From positions 115,818 through 179,817 of the forward strand of contig JAOAAY010000005.1 in NCBI GenBank assembly GCA_026418615.1: DNA of 64,000 nt, read 5' to 3'. The translations under genes and the position numbers were made by a program. Source of the DNA: Candidatus Sumerlaeaceae bacterium (GTDB lineage: Bacteria > Sumerlaeota > Sumerlaeia > Sumerlaeales > Sumerlaeaceae). Each line of letters opens with the position of its first letter. The first letter of the stretch is position 1. The notes below the pieces were generated by a model. The model did not search any database and had not been told where the DNA came from. It worked only from the letters and a program-made list of their open reading frames with translations. Positions 54,249 to 63,112 of this stretch are shown here, in pieces.

Positions 54249-56159
54249 ATGGTGATCGCAGTTTTCCTCGCATTTGTCATCTTCGTTGTCGGCTTATCAT
54301 TCTACTTGGGCCGCCAGACACGCACCTCGAGCGGCTATTACGCCGCCGGCGGCCAGATCCACTGGTCCGTCAATGGCATTGCGTTCGCCGGGGATTATCT
54401 GTCCGCCGCGTCGTTCCTTGGCATCTGCGGCATGATTGCCACAATGGGCTACGACGGCTTTCTCTATTCCATTGGTTATCTTGCAGGATGGATTGTGGCA
54501 CTTTTTGTGGTCGCAGAACCCATGAAACGGTTGGGCAAGTACACCTTCACGGACGCCGTGGACTCGAAATACAACTCGCGCGGCATCAAACTGGCCGCCG
54601 CCATCAGTACGCTTGTCGTTTCAATCTGCTATCTCATTCCCCAGATGGTTGGCGCCGGAGTCCTCGTCGAGCCGCTGCTGGGGCTTGCCCACCACTGGGG
54701 CGTGATTCTCGTTGGAGTGGTCGTCATCACCATCGTGGCGACGGCCGGCATGACTTCCACGACCTATGTCCAGTTTCTCAAAGGCGGTTTGCTCATCATC
54801 TTCTCGTTGGCCCTTGTCACTGCCGTCTGCGTGCGCGGCTTCGACTCCAAGCCGGATCAAGGGGGCAAGGTTCCCTTTTACGAATACGCCACCTTGTCAG
54901 CCGCGATGACTGGCGGGCAGTTGACCGTCGCCGAACCCGGTTGGCAGGTCCTCGAAGTTCAGGAAGTCAAATCCGCCAAGGCCTCATTCGCCCGTTTGGC
55001 TAATAACGGCGTGCAAACCTGGTGGCTGGTGAAAGGCGACGGAAGTCAGGTCTCGCTGACGGAGACCCAGAGTGTCGTCGAAACAAAGGATGGCCGCAAA
55101 CTCATCAACGGCGCACCGGCGTCAAAGGAAAACACGCTCCGCCAGGTAGGCCACATTGAGAAACTTGAGGGCAGCACGGATGTGCCCAAGGGACCCGTTT
55201 CGCCGTGGCGCCTCCTGTCGGCAATGGCCAGCAAGGACACCGTCGTGCAGCGCTGGAAGGACACCAAACTTACTGACAAGGACGGGTCCAAGGTGACGAT
55301 CTATTACCCGACCTCAACGCCGGGCAACCTGCTGATGCGGCCGGGCCTTAAGTTCAAGGTGCAGGGCACACCCATGGAAAAACTCGACTTCCTCTCGCTG
55401 ATGCTGGCGCTTTTCTTTGGAACGGCGGCGCTGCCCCATATTCTCATCCGCTATTACACCGTGCCCAGCCCGGCCAGCGCCCGCAAGTCTACCATCGTGG
55501 CCATCGCGGGCATAGGAACCTTTTACATCCTGACGCTGTTCATGGGCCTCGGCGCCATGATCAATGCCGTTCTCAACCCGGCGGACAGCAACATGGCGGC
55601 CCCCCTGCTCGCCCGTTCCTTTGGCAATTTATTATTTGCCATCATCTCCGCCATTGCCTTCGCCACGATTCTGGGAACGGTGGCCGGCCTCATCGTTGCG
55701 GCCTCGGGTGCTGTGGCGCATGACCTGCTGGATCGCTTCTTTCAGGTTCGCATGGATGACCGCCAGAAGGTGAGAGCCGGCAAGATATCGGCCTTTACCG
55801 TCGGCGCTATCGCCATCGTGCTAGGCATCCTGTTCAAGGGAATGAATGTCACCTTCCTGGTCGGTCTTGCCTTTGCCGTGGCCGCCTCCGCGAACCTCCC
55901 AGCCATCCTCATGCTGCTCTTCTGGAAGGGCACGACTGCCAAGGGCATTACGGCCTCCATCATCATGGGGGTTGTTTCGTCTCTCGTGCTGATCCTCCTG
56001 TCGCCCGACCTGTACAAGCAGTACGGACTCGACCCGACGACCGCACCCATCCCGTTCAGCAATCCCGGCATCGTCTCGATCCCGTTGAGTTTTCTGACGC
56101 TGGTGCTGGTTTCGCTGTTCACCCGCAACAAGCCTGCGCCCGAGCCTGCCAAGGTGTAA
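54249..56159 (+). CDS. ActP-like sodium:solute symporter with enlarged loop
   Basis: A 636-residue SSS-family transporter. The first helix is VIAVFLAFVIFVVGLSFYLG, then the marker RTSSGYYAAGGQIHWSVNGIAFAGDYLSAASFLGICG, and after the loop FGTAALPHILIRYYTVPSPASARKS, the best signature of ActP-type acetate permeases. Between about residues 200 and 365 there is a soluble stretch about 120 residues longer than in E. coli ActP, including TWWLVKGDGSQVSLTETQSVV and RQVGHIEKLEGS. Substrate is probably acetate or another short monocarboxylate. GAGGGGGG stands 7 bases before ATG 54249. A strong hairpin follows the stop at 56172-56201. Confidence 0.93.
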   Translation: MVIAVFLAFVIFVVGLSFYLGRQTRTSSGYYAAGGQIHWSVNGIAFAGDYLSAASFLGICGMIATMGYDGFLYSIGYLAGWIVALFVVAEPMKRLGKYTFTDAVDSKYNSRGIKLAAAISTLVVSICYLIPQMVGAGVLVEPLLGLAHHWGVILVGVVVITIVATAGMTSTTYVQFLKGGLLIIFSLALVTAVCVRGFDSKPDQGGKVPFYEYATLSAAMTGGQLTVAEPGWQVLEVQEVKSAKASFARLANNGVQTWWLVKGDGSQVSLTETQSVVETKDGRKLINGAPASKENTLRQVGHIEKLEGSTDVPKGPVSPWRLLSAMASKDTVVQRWKDTKLTDKDGSKVTIYYPTSTPGNLLMRPGLKFKVQGTPMEKLDFLSLMLALFFGTAALPHILIRYYTVPSPASARKSTIVAIAGIGTFYILTLFMGLGAMINAVLNPADSNMAAPLLARSFGNLLFAIISAIAFATILGTVAGLIVAASGAVAHDLLDRFFQVRMDDRQKVRAGKISAFTVGAIAIVLGILFKGMNVTFLVGLAFAVAASANLPAILMLLFWKGTTAKGITASIIMGVVSSLVLILLSPDLYKQYGLDPTTAPIPFSNPGIVSIPLSFLTLVLVSLFTRNKPAPEPAKV

Positions 56160-56171
56160 CACGGAGCACAC

Positions 56172-56201
56172 GGGGTTTGGGTCCGCTGACACCCAAACCC
56201 C
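56172..56201 (+). terminator. terminator hairpin after the symporter gene
   Basis: GGGGTTTGGGT and ACCCAAACCCC form an 11-base perfect stem with an 8-base loop, 12 bases after the symporter stop, followed by CTTGCGTTTCC. The short T tail makes termination partial at best, but it separates the symporter from the sensor gene. Confidence 0.6.
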
Positions 56202-56243
56202 CTTGCGTTTCCGCCGGTGACCGGGCACAAGGGTTGTGTACCC

Positions 56244-59200
56244 ATGAACGCGACTGTGCGCGTTGAACTTCACTGCCATTCGGTTCTCAGTGACGGACGG
56301 CAGCCGCCGGATGAACTGGCCGAACGGATTGCCGCTGCCGGTGTCGTGGCGGCGTCCCTGACTGACCACGACACGGTTGACGGACTGGAAACATTTCACC
56401 GGGTCCTGACCCGTCGCGGCGTAGGATTCATCACTGGGCTGGAACTGACAACCCAGCATGATGGGCGGGAGATCCACCTGCTGGCCTACGGCTTTGACCC
56501 GACGCACCCCGAATTATTGGAAACCTTGCGCTCGCTGCGACAGGCGCGCGACACCGGTAACCACCACAGCATCGCCGAGGCGCTGCGGCGTCAGGGAGCC
56601 GCGGCAGCGTCTGCGCCGGCCGACAGCGCTGCTCCAGCAGGCCGCATCGGGATTGGCGACGCCATCGCGCTCATCCATAGGGCTGGCGGCAAGACTTTCC
56701 TCGCCCACCCGCTGATCGTGTCCGAGGACCTGGCGCGTCTGGAGGCAGAAGTCGAGCGCCTGAAAGGCTATGGTTTGGATGGCATCGAGGCGCATTATCA
56801 AGCCTATCCGCCCGACATCCGCAGCCAGTTGCGCGCGATGGCTGCCCGCCACGGATTGGCCGTCAGCGCGGGATCCGATGTTCACGGCACGGGCGCAGCC
56901 GGCGATCCGCCCCCCGGCATCGAAATGCCCACCGACGACTGGCGGCATTTCCGCAATTGCGTGGTTGGCAAAGAGGCGGCCGACTGGGCCAGCCGCCGCG
57001 CTCAACCCGGCCGCCATCAGCCGCCGCGTATGCGCAAGCGTCATTTTATCCTCCGCATCATCCTCCCGGCCGTGCTGGCGCTCGTTCTGTTTGTCGCCGC
57101 CATGTTTGGGGTTTTTCTGCCAGCGTTCGAGCGCTCCCTGCTCGACCGCAAGCGCGAGATGATCCGGGAACTCACCAACTCGGCGTGGACCATTCTCGCA
57201 GGCTACGAGCGCGACGAGCGCGAAGGGTTGATGACGCGCGAGCAGGCCCAAAAAACCGCAGCCCGCCGCATCGAGTTTCTCCGTTATGGCCGCGACGGTA
57301 ACGACTATTTCTGGCTGCAGGACATGCACCCGCGGATCATCATGCACCCCTACCGCAACGACCTCAACGGTCAGGATGTGACGGAATTCCGGGATCCCCG
57401 TGGCGTTCGCATTTTCGTGGAATTCGCCGATCTGGTGCGCCGGCAGGGCGAGGGTTACATTGATTATGTGTGGGAGTCTAAGGACGATCCGCGCCGCCTC
57501 GTGCCCAAAGAGTCGTACATCAAAGGTTTTGAACCTTGGGGCTGGGTGATTGGCACGGGCATCTATATCGAAGATGTGAACTTCGAAATCGCCCGTATGG
57601 AGAGCAACCTGATCCATGTTTCGGTTGGGATCTCGGGGCTCGTCGTCCTGCTCCTGCTCTTTGTCGTGCAGCAAAGTCTGCGCATCGAACGCCAGCGGTC
57701 GGAAGCCGTGGAGAGCCTGCACGAGTCAACGGAACGCTACCGCTCGCTCGTGGAGGCAGCCACGGAGGCGACGATGCTGGTCCTCGAGGGACGATGCCGA
57801 TACGCCAACCCTACGATGCTGGCCTTGCTGGGGCGCACCGAATATGAACTGGGTCTGCTGGATGTGACCGACATCCTGCCGCGCGACGAGGCAAACGAGG
57901 CGGCTTGGCAACAATTAGACGCCCCCACAACGGGGAGGGAACCCAAAGGTGGGGTCGAAGGGGTACTCCGTCGTCGCGACGGCAGCCCCGTCGAATGCGT
58001 CCTCGCGCTGAGTCCCATCTCCTTCGGCGATAGCCAAGGATTTATCCTTCTTGCCAAAGATGTCAGTGTTCGCGAAAGCGCCCATGATGACGACGGCGGG
58101 CCGTTGGCCGAAGCACGGTTGCGCAGACTTGGCACCATGGCCGACCGGACCGACACGGGCCTCGTGCGGGCACGCGCCGCACGCCGGGGAACAATTATTG
58201 AAGCCAACAAAGCGGCTCTCGACCTAATCCGGAGCGGTCGCGACCCCGACGATTCGGGCAGTCCGGCGCTTGCCGACCTGTTTCATGACCCGGCCGAATG
58301 GGATCGGTTCCTGCAGCAAGCCTTGACGCACGGCCGCGCCGAGTGTCGGCGACTGCAGCGGCCCGGGAAGGACGCCCGGACACAGGTGCTCTCCATCTCG
58401 GCTTTTGTCGTGCGCGACGAGCACGGGCAACCCGACTGCCTCGAGACCACGATTCGGGACATTACCGAGCACGACCGGCAGGACGCCGAGCGCGAACAGA
58501 TGGTCGAACGACTGCAATCATCGCTGCTTTTTCTACATGAAACCATTAGGCATTTCCTCCGCGGCGCCGTGTCTTGTGCGCCCGAGACGCCGGCCGGCAA
58601 AGTGGCGGCCGCCATGACCGCCCAAGGATCCAGCGCCGCCCTCGTAAAATCCGAATCTGGAGTCACATTGGGCATCGTCACCGACAGCGACTTGCGAACC
58701 CGCTTGCTCGCAGCCGGTGCGGACGCCCTTACGCCTGTGGCCCGCATCATGAGTGCCCCGTTGGTGAGTGTCCCGGAGAGCGCCCTGATTTACGAGGCTC
58801 TGCTCGTGATGGAAGAACACGGCATCCAGCACCTCGCTGTGCGCGACGAGAACGGATCCATCATTGGTGTGGTGCGCAATCAGGAACTGCTCCAATTCCA
58901 CCGATATGGGGCCATCGTCCTGACGCGCGAAATTGAGCGGGCGCCTTCGGCCGAAGAGGTCATCCGCACATGCCGCCGCGCGCCCGAGTTGATCCGGGCG
59001 TTGATCTCCAGCGGCGCACGGCCGCGCCATGTGGCGAGAATCATGTCCGCGGTGTGCGATGCGGCAAGCGCGCGGTTTCTCGAACTGGCAATCCGGCGCA
59101 TCGGCACGCCGCCCGCAGACTTTGCTTTTCTGGCCTTGGGAAGTCAGGGACGAAACGAGCAAACTCTTTATACGGATCAGGACAACGCCATCGTGTTTGC

Positions 59201-59954
59201 CGACATCCTCGATTCATCCAAAGCCAAGGCGGCCGCCGAGTACTTCCTGCAAATAGGCACCCTTGTCTGCGACTGGCTGCACGAAGCCGGGTTCACGCAC
59301 TGTCCGGGTCAGGTGATGGCGAAAAACTCGCGGTGGTGCCAGCCCCTCGCCGTCTGGAAAAACTATTTCAGTGACTGGATCCGCAAGGCGGAACCGCAGG
59401 AATTGCTTGAGTTCAGCATCTTTTTTGACTTCCGCACGGTGGCCGGGATGCCGGCGTTCGCAGAGGATTTGCGCCGACACATTCACCAGACGGCGCGCGA
59501 AAGCCCCGCGTTCTTCCCGCATCTGGCGGCAAACGCCCTTCTCTTCAAGCCTCCCCCGCGCGCCCTCGGGCGTTTTCTGGCTGCCGCCGCCGGCACTGAA
59601 CCGTCCGGACAAATCAACCTTAAGGATGCCATGATGCCCATCGTGGGCTTCGCGCGCCTCTACGCTCTCCGGCACGAATTGACCGAGACCAACACCCTTG
59701 AACGACTGGCCTCGATGGTCGGCAAGCAAGCGATCAGCGAGTCCAGCCACGAGGACACGGCGGCAGCCTACGAAATCCTGCTACGGTTGCGTCTTGAGCA
59801 GCAGGCGCTGGCGCTGGCCGCGGGTCAACCCCTCGGCAATTGGGTAACCGAGCGGCGCCTCAGCCACATGGACCGTGCGCTACTGGATCAGGCCTTCGCT
59901 CAGACGGCCGCCGTCCAGAAAAAGATCAGTTACGATTTCTTGGGTGGAATTTAA
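56244..59954 (+). CDS. PHP phosphoesterase - Cache - PAS - CBS - DUF294 nucleotidyltransferase fusion protein
   Basis: A 1236-residue protein. Residues 5-255 are a complete PHP domain of the TrpH/YciV type: HCHSVLSDG (H10, H12, D17), SLTDHDTVDG (D41-H42-D43), GLELTT, REIHLLAYGFD, FLAHPL, GIEAHY and AGSDVHGTG. A basic patch RMRKRH precedes TM1 (about 268-290); a single-Cache_2-type extracytoplasmic domain follows (about 290-445; FLRYGRDGNDYFWLQDMHPRII and FEPWGWVIGTGIYIEDV); TM2 is 455-475; PAS-like regions at 490-610 and 635-750; CBS pair 785-885; DUF294/GlnD-like nucleotidyltransferase with G966-S-Q-G-R ... TDQD and its C-terminal helical domain. ATG 56244 has AAGGG 10 bases upstream; GTG 56217 also possible. 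Likely senses small carboxylates or nucleotides for the adjacent symporter. Confidence 0.9.
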   Translation: MNATVRVELHCHSVLSDGRQPPDELAERIAAAGVVAASLTDHDTVDGLETFHRVLTRRGVGFITGLELTTQHDGREIHLLAYGFDPTHPELLETLRSLRQARDTGNHHSIAEALRRQGAAAASAPADSAAPAGRIGIGDAIALIHRAGGKTFLAHPLIVSEDLARLEAEVERLKGYGLDGIEAHYQAYPPDIRSQLRAMAARHGLAVSAGSDVHGTGAAGDPPPGIEMPTDDWRHFRNCVVGKEAADWASRRAQPGRHQPPRMRKRHFILRIILPAVLALVLFVAAMFGVFLPAFERSLLDRKREMIRELTNSAWTILAGYERDEREGLMTREQAQKTAARRIEFLRYGRDGNDYFWLQDMHPRIIMHPYRNDLNGQDVTEFRDPRGVRIFVEFADLVRRQGEGYIDYVWESKDDPRRLVPKESYIKGFEPWGWVIGTGIYIEDVNFEIARMESNLIHVSVGISGLVVLLLLFVVQQSLRIERQRSEAVESLHESTERYRSLVEAATEATMLVLEGRCRYANPTMLALLGRTEYELGLLDVTDILPRDEANEAAWQQLDAPTTGREPKGGVEGVLRRRDGSPVECVLALSPISFGDSQGFILLAKDVSVRESAHDDDGGPLAEARLRRLGTMADRTDTGLVRARAARRGTIIEANKAALDLIRSGRDPDDSGSPALADLFHDPAEWDRFLQQALTHGRAECRRLQRPGKDARTQVLSISAFVVRDEHGQPDCLETTIRDITEHDRQDAEREQMVERLQSSLLFLHETIRHFLRGAVSCAPETPAGKVAAAMTAQGSSAALVKSESGVTLGIVTDSDLRTRLLAAGADALTPVARIMSAPLVSVPESALIYEALLVMEEHGIQHLAVRDENGSIIGVVRNQELLQFHRYGAIVLTREIERAPSAEEVIRTCRRAPELIRALISSGARPRHVARIMSAVCDAASARFLELAIRRIGTPPADFAFLALGSQGRNEQTLYTDQDNAIVFADILDSSKAKAAAEYFLQIGTLVCDWLHEAGFTHCPGQVMAKNSRWCQPLAVWKNYFSDWIRKAEPQELLEFSIFFDFRTVAGMPAFAEDLRRHIHQTARESPAFFPHLAANALLFKPPPRALGRFLAAAAGTEPSGQINLKDAMMPIVGFARLYALRHELTETNTLERLASMVGKQAISESSHEDTAAAYEILLRLRLEQQALALAAGQPLGNWVTERRLSHMDRALLDQAFAQTAAVQKKISYDFLGGI

Positions 59955-60040
59955 GCACTTCGCTCACAGGCGCATCGGCCGTCGGTCTGGCCGCATGGCT
60001 GAAATCATTCGCACGGGCAGCAAAACAGGAGTTTTTCTCA

Positions 60041-60070
60041 TTGCGTAAAATGTGTCGGGTGGCAAATAAT
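60041..60070 (+). promoter_or_regulatory. possible promoter of the adenosine deaminase gene
   Basis: TTGCGT (60041-60046) and AATAAT (60065-60070) are 18 bases apart; the -10 matches five of six consensus bases, the -35 three. The region is noticeably AT-richer than its surroundings. It would start transcripts near 60077, 30 bases before the coding start. Confidence 0.4.
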
Positions 60071-60106
60071 GCGTGTTTATTTTGCAGCAGCCCAACGGAG
60101 ACACCC

Positions 60107-61231
60107 ATGACTGATGAGTATGGCCCGGACAACCGCCCGCAAGCAAACGCCGAGGTGACCGAGGAATTCATCCGCAGGCTTCCCAAGACGGAACTCCACT
60201 GCCATCTCGACGGCTCGCTTCGAATCGGAACCATTCTGGAACTCGCCGCCGAACGCAAAGTCCGGTTGCCCGCCGACGACCCGGACGGTCTCGCGCGGCA
60301 CATTGTGGCCGGCGAATCCGTGCACAACCTGGTCGATTATTTGAAAGCCTTCGACATCACCCTGTCGGTGTTGCAGGACGAAGAGGCCTTGTTCCGCGCC
60401 GCATACGAGTTGTGCGAGGACTGCGCCGCCGAGAATGTCCGCTATCTCGAGGTGCGCTACTCCCCAATCCTGCATACGAAACGGGGGCTTCGAGAGACAC
60501 AAATCGTGGATGCCGTTCTCGAGGGGCTCGCGCTCGGGGAAAAACGGTTTCACATCAAGACCGGAACGATCATCTGCGGAATGCGCAACATCAGCCCGGA
60601 ATCATCCTATAAACTGGCCGAGTTGGCCATCGCCTACAAGAACCGCGGAGTCGTAGCCTTCGACCTCGCTGGAGCGGAGGAAGACTATCCCGCCAAGAAA
60701 CATAAGGACGCGTTTTTCCTCATCTTGCGCAACAATATCAACTGCACCCTTCATGCCGGTGAAAGTTACGGCCCCGAGTCCATTCATCAGGCGTTGCACT
60801 ATTGCGGCACCCACCGCATCGGCCACGGAACAAGGCTCAAGGAGGACGGAGACCTGCTGAACTATGTCAACGACCACCGCATTCCTCTGGAAATTTGTCT
60901 GACTTCCAATGTCCAGACCCGCGTGGTCCCGTCTTTGTCCGAGCATCCCTTGCGCTTCTACTATGATTACGGTCTGCGTACGACCATCAATACTGACAAC
61001 CGACTGATGAGTAACACCACGGTGACGCGCGAACTCTACCTGGCGCACAAGCACTTGGGCTTCACGCTCCCGGAAATTGTCGACCTGATCATCTTCGGGT
61101 TCAAAAGTTCCTTCCTGCCGTATCGCGCCAAGGTGCGCATGTTGCGCGACGCCTTGGCTGAACTCAGCGAACTCGCGCTCGAGCCGAAAACTCAAAAACC
61201 CCACACAAGCGCGGCAGCCGAAACCCTGTAA
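60107..61231 (+). CDS. add: adenosine deaminase
   Basis: A 374-residue zinc enzyme that hydrolyses adenosine to inosine. Zinc and catalytic motifs: ELHCHLDGSL (H31, H33), ENVRYLEVRYSPILH, CTLHAGESYGPES (H216, E219), RIGHGTRL, LEICLTSNVQT and TTINTDNRLMSNTTVTRE (D297). The GSL-to-INTDNRLMS layout is that of true bacterial adenosine deaminases rather than adenine deaminase. GGAG stands 7 bases before ATG 60107; a longer frame reaches 59840 inside the sensor gene but is not needed. Possible links: nucleoside transporter at 26 kb and futalosine salvage. Confidence 0.93.
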   Translation: MTDEYGPDNRPQANAEVTEEFIRRLPKTELHCHLDGSLRIGTILELAAERKVRLPADDPDGLARHIVAGESVHNLVDYLKAFDITLSVLQDEEALFRAAYELCEDCAAENVRYLEVRYSPILHTKRGLRETQIVDAVLEGLALGEKRFHIKTGTIICGMRNISPESSYKLAELAIAYKNRGVVAFDLAGAEEDYPAKKHKDAFFLILRNNINCTLHAGESYGPESIHQALHYCGTHRIGHGTRLKEDGDLLNYVNDHRIPLEICLTSNVQTRVVPSLSEHPLRFYYDYGLRTTINTDNRLMSNTTVTRELYLAHKHLGFTLPEIVDLIIFGFKSSFLPYRAKVRMLRDALAELSELALEPKTQKPHTSAAAETL

Positions 61232-61288
61232 TGGACGGAGAGTGTTTCAGGCGTTAAGGCACAATCATCTTTCCACACCGAGGACCTG

Positions 61289-63112
61289 ATGAGCAGTGGG
61301 GTTGAAGCCGGCGGCGTTGCCACGCGCCCCTGCCGCGCGGTGCCTTTCCATCGGCAGGCTGGGATCGTCGTCGCAGTCGCGATTGCTGCGCATTTCATGA
61401 TCCTGTCGCGGGGACTCGTGTGGGATGATCCCATGATCCGGGATCACATGCGTCTGACCGGCCTGTGGCGCATTTTTCAGCCCGATTACTTCGGGTTTGT
61501 CCGGCCGGGCAAGGTCGCGCTGTTCTCAATTGCCGCATCTTTATTTGGCAGTTGGGCGCCCGGATGGCAGGCCTTGTCCCTCCTAATCCTCATTGCTGCG
61601 TCACTGGCCCTGCTTCGCTTTGCGCGGGAGTTCCTGCCGCCGGCCGGGGCTCTCGCGGCGGCGCTTGCTTACGCTGCGCACCCTCTACATGTCGAGGCGA
61701 CCGGGTGGTTCTCCGCCGTCAACGGAACGGCACTCGTCGCATTTGCCTTCCCGTATTATCTGATCATGCTGCGCCTGGCTCAGACCGCGCGCTGGCATGT
61801 GAAAGATCTTTTGCTGGCAACGGCGTGTCTCGCAGGCGCGCTCTTCATGAAGGAAGACGCGGTGGTCACGCCCTTCGTGGCACTGCTGTGCATCGTCGCT
61901 CGATGCGGCCGCGTCGAACGCCCCATGGGGGTTGTTTGGATGGTTCATCTCGGTCTCGCACTGGCCTTCACAGCCTACAACCGGCTTGCCGCGCGCGACT
62001 GGGGACAGGAACTCATTCCGCCGATTTATCCGGAGTGGGTGCTTTCGCTCCACGCCGCGCGTAGTTTCTTCGAGCATGTCGTGTATTTTGCAGCCCCGTT
62101 CCGATGGATGTATTATATTGAATACGACCGCCGCCCCACAGTGCTGCTGCCCATGACGCTGGCGGGGCTTTTAGGGGCTGCAGCACTGGTTGCGTGGCTT
62201 GTTCGGCGGCCGCGTCGCCTCGACCTGCCGCGTTTGTCCGTTCTCATGACCATCGTGCCAATGCTTCCGGTCTTAAATATTATTTACACGGGAAACAACC
62301 TGTTCGGAGTCCGCTACCTGGCGCACGGCGGTACCGGGCTGGCCCTGCTGGCGGGCTGGGCCGTGACCGAAGCCATGATGCGGGGCGGGCTTGCGTGGCG
62401 TATAACACGCGTGGCCGCCCTCTCCTGGCTCGCCGGGGCCATTGCAGCGTCCAATGTTTTCCACGCCGGATGGCGCACCGATGCGTCTCTGTTCGGCAAC
62501 ATTGCTCGAGCCGTGCCCTGGCATCCGTACGCCTGGACGATGCTGGCCCGCGATGCATACAACGCGGGTCATTACAAAGCGGCTGAAGGCTACGCCCGCG
62601 AGGCCCTGCGCACTGCCGATGAACTCGATAACCTCATGCTTCGGGAAACGGACCGCATGAAACGGCTCGGCCTCGCCGCTGTCGCGCCCAATTGCGTCGA
62701 GTCCTATGACCCCTCCATGCATGTCATACTTGCGATGAGTCTGAACAAACAAGGCCGGCATGATGAGGCTTTGAGAGCGCTGCGAACGGCTGCGGCGAAT
62801 GGAGCACGCAAACCCAGCGTCCTCGTGAATCTTGCCTATCACTACGACAATGACTATTTCGCGACCCGGAATCCTCGCTCCAAGGCCTTGGCCATCCGAT
62901 ACTACACCCGTGCCGCACGCAGCAACCGCGCAGAAGGTGAGACCGCCTTCGTCAACCTTGGACTGCTCTACGCGGCCGACGGCCAAACGACGCAGGCCGT
63001 GGAGGTCTGGACACGCGGACTCAAGCGCTTTCCCGGTTCCAACGACATCCGTCACAACTTGCAGATCGCGCTGCGCGAATTGGCGACATCCGCACCCCTC
63101 AGCCACCCATGA
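61289..63112 (+). CDS. TMTC-like membrane protein with C-terminal TPR repeats
   Basis: A 607-residue protein with nine or so helices followed by TPRs (about 430-590; WHPYAWTMLARDAYNAGHYKAAEGYAREALRTAD, SLNKQGRHDEALRALRTAA, TAFVNLGLLYAADGQTTQAVEVW). Early motif SRGLVWDDPMIRDHMRLTG has the acidic pair, and AYAAHPLHVEATGWFSAVNG resembles the TMTC loop of the gene at 33.6 kb. Probably a GT-C O-glycosyltransferase or a scaffold for one. CGAGG stands 4 bases before ATG 61289. Its stop overlaps the convergent mannosidase gene by 14 bases. Confidence 0.85.
   Translation: MSSGVEAGGVATRPCRAVPFHRQAGIVVAVAIAAHFMILSRGLVWDDPMIRDHMRLTGLWRIFQPDYFGFVRPGKVALFSIAASLFGSWAPGWQALSLLILIAASLALLRFAREFLPPAGALAAALAYAAHPLHVEATGWFSAVNGTALVAFAFPYYLIMLRLAQTARWHVKDLLLATACLAGALFMKEDAVVTPFVALLCIVARCGRVERPMGVVWMVHLGLALAFTAYNRLAARDWGQELIPPIYPEWVLSLHAARSFFEHVVYFAAPFRWMYYIEYDRRPTVLLPMTLAGLLGAAALVAWLVRRPRRLDLPRLSVLMTIVPMLPVLNIIYTGNNLFGVRYLAHGGTGLALLAGWAVTEAMMRGGLAWRITRVAALSWLAGAIAASNVFHAGWRTDASLFGNIARAVPWHPYAWTMLARDAYNAGHYKAAEGYAREALRTADELDNLMLRETDRMKRLGLAAVAPNCVESYDPSMHVILAMSLNKQGRHDEALRALRTAAANGARKPSVLVNLAYHYDNDYFATRNPRSKALAIRYYTRAARSNRAEGETAFVNLGLLYAADGQTTQAVEVWTRGLKRFPGSNDIRHNLQIALRELATSAPLSHP

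Noticed and set aside
56514-57722. Open frame of 402 codons opposite the PHP-Cache region
   Set aside because: His/Val/Ala-rich shadow with no recognisable domain; the PHP active-site motifs are on the plus strand.
59840-60106. Upstream extension of the adenosine deaminase frame into the sensor gene
   Set aside because: The extension has no start signal and includes intergenic AT-rich sequence with a likely promoter; ATG 60107 has GGAG 7 bases away.
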